The translations under genes were made by a program, and so were the position numbers. 11,740 bases of DNA from NCBI GenBank assembly GCA_050700255.1, contig JBOHGX010000121.1, positions 1 through 11,740 on the forward strand, written 5' to 3'. Below are positions 5,689 through 11,740 of this stretch, in pieces (the stretch's first letter is position 1; each line of letters begins with the position of its first letter). Under the pieces are notes generated by a model. The model saw only the letters and a program-made list of their open reading frames with translations. It was not told where the DNA came from and did not search any database. Source of the stretch: GCA-003244245 sp050700255 (GTDB lineage Bacteria > Actinomycetota > Actinomycetes > Mycobacteriales > Pseudonocardiaceae).

Positions 5689-7506
5689 TTACGCGGCGCC
5701 CAGGGTTGACAGGAAGCGCTCGGAGACGTCCAGGGCGGGACCGGAGGAGCCGGCGTCGACGACCAGCGTCGCGAATGCCAGGTCACCGCGGAAGCCCACG
5801 AACCAGCCGTGCGCGGCGGTCGGGCTGTACTCCGCGGTCCCGGTCTTGCCGTACAATTGGCCCTGACCCGCCAAGGTCTTTGCGGTGCCCCGAGTGACGG
5901 CCTCGCGCATCATCACCCGTAGCGCGTCGGCGACCTCGCGCGGCACCGGACCCGCGGGTTCGATCACCGTCCGAGCCGGCATTCCCCTGATCAGTACCGG
6001 GGTGGGTAGCCGCCCGCCGGCCGCCACGGTCGAGGCCACCAACGCCATGCCGAACGGGCTGGCGAGCACCCTGCCCTGACCGAACCCGTTCTCCGCGCGC
6101 CGCACCGTCGACTCCGAGGGGGGAGCCTGCCCGGTGACGGTCGTGACGCCGGGGACGTCGTAGTCGATCCCGATGCCCATCTGGTGCGCCGCGTCGGTGA
6201 GTGCGCCGGCTCCGAGGCGGGCACTCAGCTGCGCGAACGTGGTGTTGCAGGAGCGGGCGAAGGCCGTGCGTAGCGGTACCGTACCCAGGTCGAAGAGCTG
6301 ATCGTTCGGCACGCTGCGGTCCCCGATGGTGGTGGTCGCCGGACAAGCCACCGGCGACTCCAGCGTGACTGCACGGGACTGCAGCGCCGCAGACGCCGTG
6401 ACGATCTTGAATGTGGAGCCCGGCGGATAACGCCCGGTCAGTGCGAGCGCGCCTTGCGCGTCGGCCGCGCTGTTCTGTGCTACTGCGAGAATCTCCCCGG
6501 TGGAGGGCTGGATCGCGACGATCATCGCCGGGTTGGGCTCTGCGTCGACAGCTCGCTCTCCGGCGCCTTGCACGCCGCGATCAACGGTGGTGGTCACAGT
6601 CGGCACCGGACGTGGCTGCTGCGCAGCCAGTGTTTCAACTTCCTGGCCCATCGTCGTCACCGTGACGATGCGCCACCCGGCGGCTGCCGCGAGCTGTTCT
6701 TCCACCGCCGTGCGGATGCCCGGCACCAGCTGAGAGGCGAAGTCCCGGTCCGGTCCGAGCAGTCGCTGCTGGGTCGGGAAGGTCACCCCCGGTAGCTCGT
6801 AAATCTGGTCCCGCACTGATTCGTAGTCCTGCTCACGAAGCACCGCCACGGCGCCCCGCTGCCCTGGCGGAGCCGCGTTGACTCCCGCAATGATCGACTC
6901 TTCGGTGATCTCAGGATCGATCCGCGCCAGGGCATCCGCCAGTCGAGTAGCCACCCCAGGCAGATCCGAGGTTTTGCTGCGGTCCAGCGCGACCGTGACC
7001 ACGGTCTGCGTGGTGAGCAGCGGTGTCCCGATCCGATCGACCACCGAGACCGGCTCAGCCGGCACCTCGCGCAGCTGCACCCGTTGCTGCGCGGCGAGCC
7101 GCGGATGCAACGCCGCAGGACTCCACCGGACCAACCAACCCTCAGCGGTGTCCGCGGGGACCAGATCGAAGCTGCCGGGGTAACTCCACCGCCGGCCTTG
7201 ACCTAAATCCCAGACGGCGGAGAAGGACGCCGAAGCGGTGTTGTCGCCAGAACGGGTCTGGCCCAGGGTGAGCTGCACACGCTGCGGCTTCAGTTCATCG
7301 CGAACCTGCCCGAGCAACGCGGTGGCGGCGACCGGGTCGTCGGTGAGCTGCCCGGCCGCGGCATCGTCGCCGCGGCTCACGGCGGCCAGGAACGCAGCCG
7401 CCGCGTCATTCGGATCGGACCCGAAGACACCGCAGCCCGCCATCAGGACCGCCGTCAGAGCCACCGGCAGGCAAGCCGCCAGCAGCAGGGAGAGTCGTCG
7501 GCGCAC
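5689..7506 (-). CDS. Penicillin-binding lipoprotein (class B-like transpeptidase with MecA_N domain)
   Basis: Membrane-anchored D,D-transpeptidase that cross-links peptidoglycan outside the cytoplasmic membrane; the M. tuberculosis counterpart by position and sequence is Rv2864c (PBP-lipo), 603 residues against 605 here. The GTG at 7506 begins a lipoprotein signal, VRRRLSLLLAACLPVAL, ending in the lipobox LMAGC (C25). Residues about 33-150 are the NTF2-like MecA_N domain (DAAAAFLAAVSRGD), about 155-320 the PBP dimerisation domain, and about 345-605 the transpeptidase. Its active-site motifs are intact: S364-x-x-K367 in PPGSTFK, S419-C-N421 in RSCNTTF, and K554-T-G in YGKTGTAEY. A much longer in-frame reading back to 7698 is rejected because it overlaps the upstream acetyltransferase gene and would bury the signal peptide. 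The gene starts 25 bases after that gene's stop. Confidence 0.94.
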   Translation of the reverse strand: MRRRLSLLLAACLPVALTAVLMAGCGVFGSDPNDAAAAFLAAVSRGDDAAAGQLTDDPVAATALLGQVRDELKPQRVQLTLGQTRSGDNTASASFSAVWDLGQGRRWSYPGSFDLVPADTAEGWLVRWSPAALHPRLAAQQRVQLREVPAEPVSVVDRIGTPLLTTQTVVTVALDRSKTSDLPGVATRLADALARIDPEITEESIIAGVNAAPPGQRGAVAVLREQDYESVRDQIYELPGVTFPTQQRLLGPDRDFASQLVPGIRTAVEEQLAAAAGWRIVTVTTMGQEVETLAAQQPRPVPTVTTTVDRGVQGAGERAVDAEPNPAMIVAIQPSTGEILAVAQNSAADAQGALALTGRYPPGSTFKIVTASAALQSRAVTLESPVACPATTTIGDRSVPNDQLFDLGTVPLRTAFARSCNTTFAQLSARLGAGALTDAAHQMGIGIDYDVPGVTTVTGQAPPSESTVRRAENGFGQGRVLASPFGMALVASTVAAGGRLPTPVLIRGMPARTVIEPAGPVPREVADALRVMMREAVTRGTAKTLAGQGQLYGKTGTAEYSPTAAHGWFVGFRGDLAFATLVVDAGSSGPALDVSERFLSTLGAA

Positions 7507-7513
7507 GGGGGCG

Positions 7514-7519
7514 AGTATC
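7514..7519 (-). promoter_or_regulatory. Predicted -10 box for a leaderless PBP-lipoprotein transcript
   Basis: GATACT on the minus strand agrees with the -10 consensus at most positions and ends 7 bases before the GTG at 7506. The spacer is all C apart from one G and contains no ribosome-binding sequence, so a leaderless GTG transcript is the simplest way to translate this gene. No -35 box is evident. Confidence 0.45.
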
Positions 7520-7531
7520 CCCCGTGACCGT

Positions 7532-8377
7532 TCAGAACAGCACGGTCGCAAAACAGCCCACCTGGGTGAAACCGATCTTTCGGTAGGTGGCCCTGGCCGG
7601 CTGATTGTAGGCGTTGACGTAAAGGCTGGCGACCCGACCCATCCGCTGCAACCGCGCCACCACAGCCGCGGTCGCGCCCGCCGCCAGGTTCTGCCCACGC
7701 CTGTTCGGGTGCACCCACACTCCCTGGAGCTGGCCCACGGTGGACGACATCACCCCAATCTCGGCCTTGAACACCACCTCACCACCTTCGAACCGGGCGA
7801 ACGCCCGGCCTGCTGCGATCAGCTCGGCGACTCGGGCCCGGTAACCGGCACCACCGTCGGGCAGCCGTGGATCGACGCCCACCTCCTCGGTGAACATCGC
7901 CACCGCGGCCGGCAGGTAGCGGTCAATCTCGTCGGATCGCACCGGCCGTACCAGTGGGTCTCCAGGCACCAGCGGTTGCTTGTCGAGCACCATCAGCGGC
8001 TGGTCTGGACGCTCCTCGCGGGCCGGCCCCCAGGTTTCCTGCAGCTTCGACCACAGCTGGAGCACCTGATCGGCTGGTCCTACCATCGATGAACAGGACC
8101 GGGGCTGCCCAGCCGCGCGGTCGGCGAAGGCCCGGATCGCCGAAGACCCCCCGCGAAGCGGGACCAGATTGGGCCCGGAGAAGCACAGCCCGTCCAGCGC
8201 ACCGTCGGGCCTGTGGCTAAAGCCCCACAATTCCCCGCCGAGCCGCCACGGATCCAGCCCACCGCTCTCGATCCGAGCAGCCACCATGCACGACATCACC
8301 GGATCGATGGCCAGAGCTGCGCGGACGCCGCGCGCGTCGTGGTCGTCCAACAGGCGCGCGCTCGCGAGCTTCAGCAC
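7532..8377 (-). CDS. DUF4081 plus GNAT family N-acetyltransferase
   Basis: Predicted acetyl-CoA-dependent acyltransferase of unknown substrate, the counterpart by position of M. tuberculosis Rv2867c. The 281-residue protein has an N-terminal DUF4081 half (SCMVAARIES, GGELWGF, FSGPNLVPLRG, RSCSSMVGPADQVLQLW). The C-terminal GNAT half starts near residue 145 (VRPVRSDEIDRYLPAAVAMF) and includes EEVGVDPR, FKAEIG, the acetyl-CoA strand GQLQGVWVHP near 215-224, and SLYVNAYNQPARATYRKIGF at the end. The pyrophosphate loop reads RRGQNLAAG, with Asn (residue 230) where GNATs usually have Gly. The GTG at 8377 is chosen; a GTG at 8413, immediately after the ispG stop, would add 12 cysteine-rich residues (ALCCCSG) that do not look like the family. 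It sits between ispG and the PBP gene on the same strand. Confidence 0.88.
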   Translation of the reverse strand: MLKLASARLLDDHDARGVRAALAIDPVMSCMVAARIESGGLDPWRLGGELWGFSHRPDGALDGLCFSGPNLVPLRGGSSAIRAFADRAAGQPRSCSSMVGPADQVLQLWSKLQETWGPAREERPDQPLMVLDKQPLVPGDPLVRPVRSDEIDRYLPAAVAMFTEEVGVDPRLPDGGAGYRARVAELIAAGRAFARFEGGEVVFKAEIGVMSSTVGQLQGVWVHPNRRGQNLAAGATAAVVARLQRMGRVASLYVNAYNQPARATYRKIGFTQVGCFATVLF

Positions 8378-8413
8378 GCCACCTAGGGTGCCAGAACAGC
8401 AGCACAGCGCCAC

Positions 8414-9535
8414 TCACGACTCTTCAGCCAGGCGCTGCGCCTCCTCGATGAGCGTCTCGACGATCTGCGCCTCGGGCACGGTCTTGATCACCTCGCCGCG
8501 AACGAAGATCTGGCCCTTGCCGTTGCCCGAGGCGACCCCGAGGTCGGCCTCGCGCGCTTCGCCAGGCCCGTTGACCACGCAGCCCATTACAGCCACCCGC
8601 AGCGGCACTTCCATCCCCTCCAAGCCCGCGGTGACCTCGTCGGCGAGCTTGTAGACATCAACCTGGGCTCGCCCGCACGAGGGGCAGGACACGATCTCCA
8701 GCCGGCGGGTCCGCAGGTTCAACGACTCCAGGATCTGCAGGCCGACCTTGACCTCCTCGACCGGAGGCGCGGATAGCGAGACCCGGATGGTGTCCCCGAT
8801 GCCCTGGCTCAGCAGCGCCCCGAATGCGGTGGCCGACTTGATGGTGCCCTGAAATGCCGGGCCGGCCTCGGTGACTCCAAGGTGCAACGGGTAGTCGCAC
8901 TGCGCTGCGAGCTGCTCGTAGGACCGCACCATGACCACCGGGTCGTGATGCTTCACCGAGATCTTGATGTCGTGGAAGCCGTGTTCGGCGAACAGACTCG
9001 CCTCCCACAGCGCGGATTCGACCAGCGCTTCCGGAGTCGCCTTACCGTGCTTGGCCAGGATCTTGGGATCCAGCGACCCTGCGTTGACGCCGATCCTGAT
9101 CGGGGTACCGGCGCCGGCGGCGGCCCTGGCGATCTCGGCTACCCGGTCATCGAACTTCTTGATGTTCCCGGGGTTGACTCTCACCGCCGCGCACCCCGCA
9201 TCGATGGCGGCGAAGACATACTTGGGCTGGAAGTGGATATCGGCGATCACCGGGATCTGTGACTTGCGCGCGATGGCCGGCAGCGCCTCAGCGTCGTCGG
9301 CGCTGGGAACCGCCACCCGGACGATGTCACAGCCGGCCGCGGTGAGCTCGGCGATCTGCTGCAAGGTGGCGTCGACATCGGCGGTGAGCGTGGTGGTCAT
9401 CGACTGCACAGACACAGGATGCTCACTGCCTACGCCCACCGCACCGACGTGTAACTGCCGGGTCTTACGGCGCTCCGCGAGCACGGGAGGCGGCACGGCC
9501 GGCATGCCGAGCGCGACACTGCTTCCTGGCGACAC
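8414..9535 (-). CDS. ispG: IspG (GcpE), 4-hydroxy-3-methylbut-2-enyl diphosphate synthase
   Basis: Iron-sulphur enzyme of the MEP isoprenoid pathway that reductively opens methylerythritol cyclodiphosphate to HMBPP, using flavodoxin or ferredoxin electrons. The protein shows the TIM-barrel part (PVSVQSMTTT, TLQQIAELTAAGCDIVRV, VIADIHFQPKYVFAAIDAG, RVNPGNIKKFDD) and the C-terminal cluster domain. The three cluster cysteines are C284 and C287 in SCPSCGR and C319 in MGCVVNGPGE, with the fourth ligand E326. The GTG at 9535 (373 residues) is preferred over the GTG at 9544 because GGAGGA (9550 to 9545) lies 9 bases before it but directly abuts the other. The N-terminal 20 residues are poorly conserved, so this remains a judgement. 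The gene shares a strand with rip1 and dxr, which places two steps of the same pathway in one transcription unit. Confidence 0.96.
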   Translation of the reverse strand: MSPGSSVALGMPAVPPPVLAERRKTRQLHVGAVGVGSEHPVSVQSMTTTLTADVDATLQQIAELTAAGCDIVRVAVPSADDAEALPAIARKSQIPVIADIHFQPKYVFAAIDAGCAAVRVNPGNIKKFDDRVAEIARAAAGAGTPIRIGVNAGSLDPKILAKHGKATPEALVESALWEASLFAEHGFHDIKISVKHHDPVVMVRSYEQLAAQCDYPLHLGVTEAGPAFQGTIKSATAFGALLSQGIGDTIRVSLSAPPVEEVKVGLQILESLNLRTRRLEIVSCPSCGRAQVDVYKLADEVTAGLEGMEVPLRVAVMGCVVNGPGEAREADLGVASGNGKGQIFVRGEVIKTVPEAQIVETLIEEAQRLAEES

Positions 9536-9552
9536 CAGGGTCACTCCTCCGG

Positions 9553-9596
9553 ACAGTTATGGACCCCAACAGTTATGGACCCCAACAGTTATGGAC
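9553..9596. repeat. 16-bp tandem repeat, 2.75 copies, between rip1 and ispG
   Basis: The unit ACAGTTATGGACCCCA begins at 9553, 9569 and 9585; the first two copies are identical and the third is complete for 12 of 16 bases. The rip1 stop codon (TAA, 9589-9591 complement) lies inside the third copy, and the array ends 3 bases before the ispG Shine-Dalgarno sequence. The unit is clearly more AT-rich than the surroundings: the line 9541-9600 has 32 G or C in 60. Each copy contains an imperfect dyad with CCA and TGG ends. It could be an operator array, a replication-slippage product or a dispersed repeat. Confidence 0.95.
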
Positions 9597-10800
9597 GCAG
9601 TCGGATCGGGTTGATGATGTCGGCCGTGATGGTCAGCGCGCCCACCCCGATGAGCACGACCAAGAATGCATAAGTCAGCGGCATCAGCCGGTTGTAGTCC
9701 ACCGGGGGGCCGTTGGCGCGCCCCAAGGCCCGACGGACCGCGTTTCGGATGGCTTCGTAGAGGTTGACGGCGATATGCCCGCCGTCCAACGGAAGCAGCG
9801 GCAGCAGGTTGAATACCCCGACGAAGAGGTTCAGCGCGGCGAGCAGGAACAGGAAGAACCACCACGCGCCAAGACCTGCGGCATCGCCACCGAGCACGCT
9901 GGCCCCGACCACGCTGACCGGGGTTTCCGGGTTGTCCTCCCCGGCGATCCGGTCGAGCAGCAGCGGAACCTTCTGCGGGAACTGCTGCAACCCGATCCAG
10001 GTGTTGGCGAACATGGTGCCGGTGAAAGTGAGGGTCTGACCCACCGCATCCACCGGGCCGTACCGCAGCGTCGCGGGGGCGGTCGTGGGTTGCAGGCTCA
10101 CGCCGATCGCACCGACGAGCTGGCTGCCCGGGAGGCGCAGGGCCGACGCCGGGACCCGGGCGATATCGACAGTCACAGTGCGCTGCTGACCATCGCGTTC
10201 GAGCCGGAACTCGGTTGGGCCGGAGCGGCTCTGGGTGGCGGCGAGCAGCTCGGTACGGTTCTGCACCGGGGTGCCGGCCACAGCCAGTACCCGATCCCCC
10301 GACTGCAGGCCGGCGTCCTTGGCCGGCGCCGGGGAACCCGGCTGGCAGGAGCCGCCGGGGCCCGGGGCAGCGCACTGGCTGACCTCGGCCACCACCGCGG
10401 GGGCCGGCGGCCGGTTCAGATTCGGCAGGCCGGTGGACACCGCCATCACGTAGATCAGCACGATGCCCAGCGCGAAGTGGGTCAGCGAGCCTGCCGACAG
10501 CACCACCACGCGCTTCCAGGTGGGGAACCGGAAGAACGCTCGCTTGCGGTCCTGCGGGTCGGGCAGCTCCTCGAGCGCGGTCATCCCGGCGATGTCGCAG
10601 AAGCCACCGCCCGGGATCAACTTGAGGCCGTACTCGGTCTCTCCGCGACGGAAGGAGAACAGGGTGGGACCGAAGCCGATGAAGTAGCGGCGCACCTTCA
10701 TCCCGAAGGCCTTAGCGCTGTACATGTGGCCTGCCTCGTGCAACGCGATGGATATTCCGATGCCCACCGCGAACAGCACTACACCCAGCACGAACGTCAC
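9589..10800 (-). CDS. rip1: Rip1-type site-2 intramembrane metalloprotease
   Basis: Zinc protease of the M50/S2P family that cuts transmembrane substrates inside the membrane; in M. tuberculosis Rip1 releases several sigma factors by cleaving anti-sigma factors. The 403-residue length matches M. tuberculosis Rip1 (404 as I recall). The first helix carries the zinc site H21-E22-x-x-H25 in ALHEAGHM. FGMKVRRYFIGFGPTL and GGFCDIAGM follow, then a second membrane segment near 98-120, a PDZ domain near 130-235 (AKDAGLQSGDRVLAVAGTPV), a membrane segment near 312-335, the third zinc ligand D339 in PLLPLDGGH, and a last helix near 375-395. The GTG at 10800 has GAGGGG 6 bases upstream and is 10 bases after the dxr stop, so the two genes should be coupled. 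The stop codon lies in the tandem repeat, leaving the C-terminal NPIRLRP intact. Confidence 0.95.
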   Translation of the reverse strand: MTFVLGVVLFAVGIGISIALHEAGHMYSAKAFGMKVRRYFIGFGPTLFSFRRGETEYGLKLIPGGGFCDIAGMTALEELPDPQDRKRAFFRFPTWKRVVVLSAGSLTHFALGIVLIYVMAVSTGLPNLNRPPAPAVVAEVSQCAAPGPGGSCQPGSPAPAKDAGLQSGDRVLAVAGTPVQNRTELLAATQSRSGPTEFRLERDGQQRTVTVDIARVPASALRLPGSQLVGAIGVSLQPTTAPATLRYGPVDAVGQTLTFTGTMFANTWIGLQQFPQKVPLLLDRIAGEDNPETPVSVVGASVLGGDAAGLGAWWFFLFLLAALNLFVGVFNLLPLLPLDGGHIAVNLYEAIRNAVRRALGRANGPPVDYNRLMPLTYAFLVVLIGVGALTITADIINPIRLRP

Positions 10801-10810
10801 GCTGTACCCC

Positions 10811-11740
10811 TCACTTCGGGCTCCTTAACTCGGGGCTCCTGCCAGTCCCGGTCGGTTGGCCACTCAGCAACTCCCTGGCCCTGATGCGAGCCCAGTCTTC
10901 GGCGGCCAGCACGTCGTCCACCGTAGCCGGGTCCGCCCGCCATCCCTGCGCCTCACCCAGCACCGCTTCCAGCGCGTCGACGATCCCACAGAAGGAGATG
11001 TCACCGTTCAGGAAGGCCGCCACGGCCTCCTCATTGGCGGCGTTGAACACCGCCGGAACGCAACCGCCCGCGGCGCCCGCCGTCCTGGCCAGCTCGATTG
11101 CGGGAAACGCCTCGGCGTCCACCGGCTCGAACGTCCAATTCGTGAGTTGAGTGAAGTCACAGGCCGGTGCTGCGTCGGCGACCCGGTCCGGCCAGCCCAG
11201 CGCCAGGGCGATCGGTAGCCGCATGTCCGGTGGGCTGGCTTGGGCCACCGTCGAACCGTCGGTGAACGTGACCATCGAGTGGATCACCGACTGCGGGTGC
11301 ACCACCACGTCGATGCGGTCGTAAGGAACACCGAACAGCAGGTGCGTCTCGATCAGCTCCAGACCCTTGTTGACCAGGGTGGCCGAGTTCACCGTCACCA
11401 CCGGCCCCATCTGCCAGGTGGGGTGCGCCAGGGCCTGCTCCGCAGTGACCCCGTCGAGCTCGTCGCGCCGCCGCCCGCGGAACGGCCCCCCGGAGGCGGT
11501 GAGCACCAGCCGGGCCACCTCCCCTGCGCTGCCCGCCCGCAGACACTGGGCGAGCGCGGAGTGCTCGGAGTCCACCGGCACGATCTGGCCGGGCGCGGCG
11601 GCGCTGGTGACCAGGGCGCCCCCGGCCACCAGGGACTCCTTGTTGGCCAGCGCGAGGGTGGCGCCGCTACGCAACGCGGCCAGGGTCGGCGCCAGGCCGC
11701 GGGAACCGGTCACGCCGTTGAGCACCACGTCAGCGGATTC
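10811..11740 (-). CDS. dxr: Dxr, 1-deoxy-D-xylulose-5-phosphate reductoisomerase (N-terminus beyond window)
   Basis: NADPH- and metal-dependent enzyme that turns DXP into methylerythritol phosphate, the first committed MEP step and the target of fosmidomycin. The right edge removes roughly the first 90-100 residues with the NADPH-binding glycine motif; 309 codons remain. Visible landmarks (numbered from the edge) are LALANKESLVAGG near 29, the metal ligands D57 and E59 in PVDSEHSA, SGGPFRG near 83, HPTWQMG near 106, and NSATLVNKGLE with ligand E128, then HPQSVIHSMV near 148 and FNAANEEAVAAFL near 232. The C-terminal tail after LLSGQ (PTGTGRSPELRSPK) is low-complexity and carries a TTA leucine codon (complement of 10826-10828), rare in such high-GC DNA. 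The stop is 10 bases before rip1. A longer protein start lies outside the window. Confidence 0.95.
   Translation of the reverse strand, partial: ESADVVLNGVTGSRGLAPTLAALRSGATLALANKESLVAGGALVTSAAAPGQIVPVDSEHSALAQCLRAGSAGEVARLVLTASGGPFRGRRRDELDGVTAEQALAHPTWQMGPVVTVNSATLVNKGLELIETHLLFGVPYDRIDVVVHPQSVIHSMVTFTDGSTVAQASPPDMRLPIALALGWPDRVADAAPACDFTQLTNWTFEPVDAEAFPAIELARTAGAAGGCVPAVFNAANEEAVAAFLNGDISFCGIVDALEAVLGEAQGWRADPATVDDVLAAEDWARIRARELLSGQPTGTGRSPELRSPK

Noticed and set aside
7507..7698. Longer N-terminus for the PBP lipoprotein
   Set aside because: It would overlap the end of the acetyltransferase gene and hide the lipoprotein signal peptide; the GTG at 7506 fits the family length.
1412..9544. 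Rho-independent terminators between the genes
   Set aside because: No stem followed by a T run (on the minus strand) was seen in any gap; the gaps are short and fit continued transcription.
9553..9596. Tandem repeat as a CRISPR array or replication iteron
   Set aside because: Units are contiguous without spacers, only 2.75 copies, and no Cas, replication or partition gene lies nearby.
9559..10884. Plus-strand 441-residue open frame that begins in the tandem repeat
   Set aside because: Entirely antisense to rip1, composition typical of a high-GC shadow frame, no recognisable domain. Its length is explained by the low stop frequency of this frame.

Overview
The window looks like chromosomal DNA from a high-GC actinomycete of the Mycobacteriales/Pseudonocardiales type. 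The reasons are high GC with frequent GTG starts, -10 boxes placed directly before start codons (leaderless transcripts), a Rip1-type site-2 protease, and a MetAP1c-type methionine aminopeptidase. The gene order dxr, rip1, ispG, GNAT, penicillin-binding lipoprotein, mapB is, from memory, that of M. tuberculosis Rv2870c to Rv2861c. Some sequence details (the TTT and AVPSADDAEAL stretches of IspG, the SAGSLTHF stretch of Rip1) look less like classical Mycobacterium and more like its relatives, so I do not name a genus.

All supported genes lie on the minus strand, so transcription runs from high to low coordinates. From right to left: the C-terminal three quarters of dxr (cut by the right edge); rip1; a 16-bp tandem repeat that swallows the rip1 stop codon; ispG; a DUF4081-plus-GNAT acetyltransferase; a MecA_N-type penicillin-binding lipoprotein; mapB; a PNPOx-like split-barrel protein gene split by a one-base frameshift; cobQ; a vapB-vapC toxin-antitoxin pair; a small secreted AMIN-like protein; and the N-terminal 470 codons of cobN (cut by the left edge). 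Gaps between genes are mostly 7 to 70 bases and no gene-free stretch exceeds 75 bases. There are no RNA genes, CRISPR arrays, insertion sequences or cobalamin riboswitches that I can see.

Functionally the right half is a housekeeping block. It covers two steps of the MEP isoprenoid pathway (Dxr, IspG), an intramembrane protease of envelope stress signalling (Rip1), peptidoglycan cross-linking (PBP lipoprotein) and N-terminal methionine removal (MapB). The left half is a cobalamin block: cobQ (cobyric acid synthase), cobN (cobaltochelatase large subunit) and the split-barrel gene that often accompanies cobN. It is interrupted by a lower-GC vapBC cassette and the AMIN-like gene. I found no convincing undescribed system. 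The points most worth checking are the broken split-barrel gene, the tandem repeat between rip1 and ispG, and the vapBC/AMIN interruption of the cobalamin genes.
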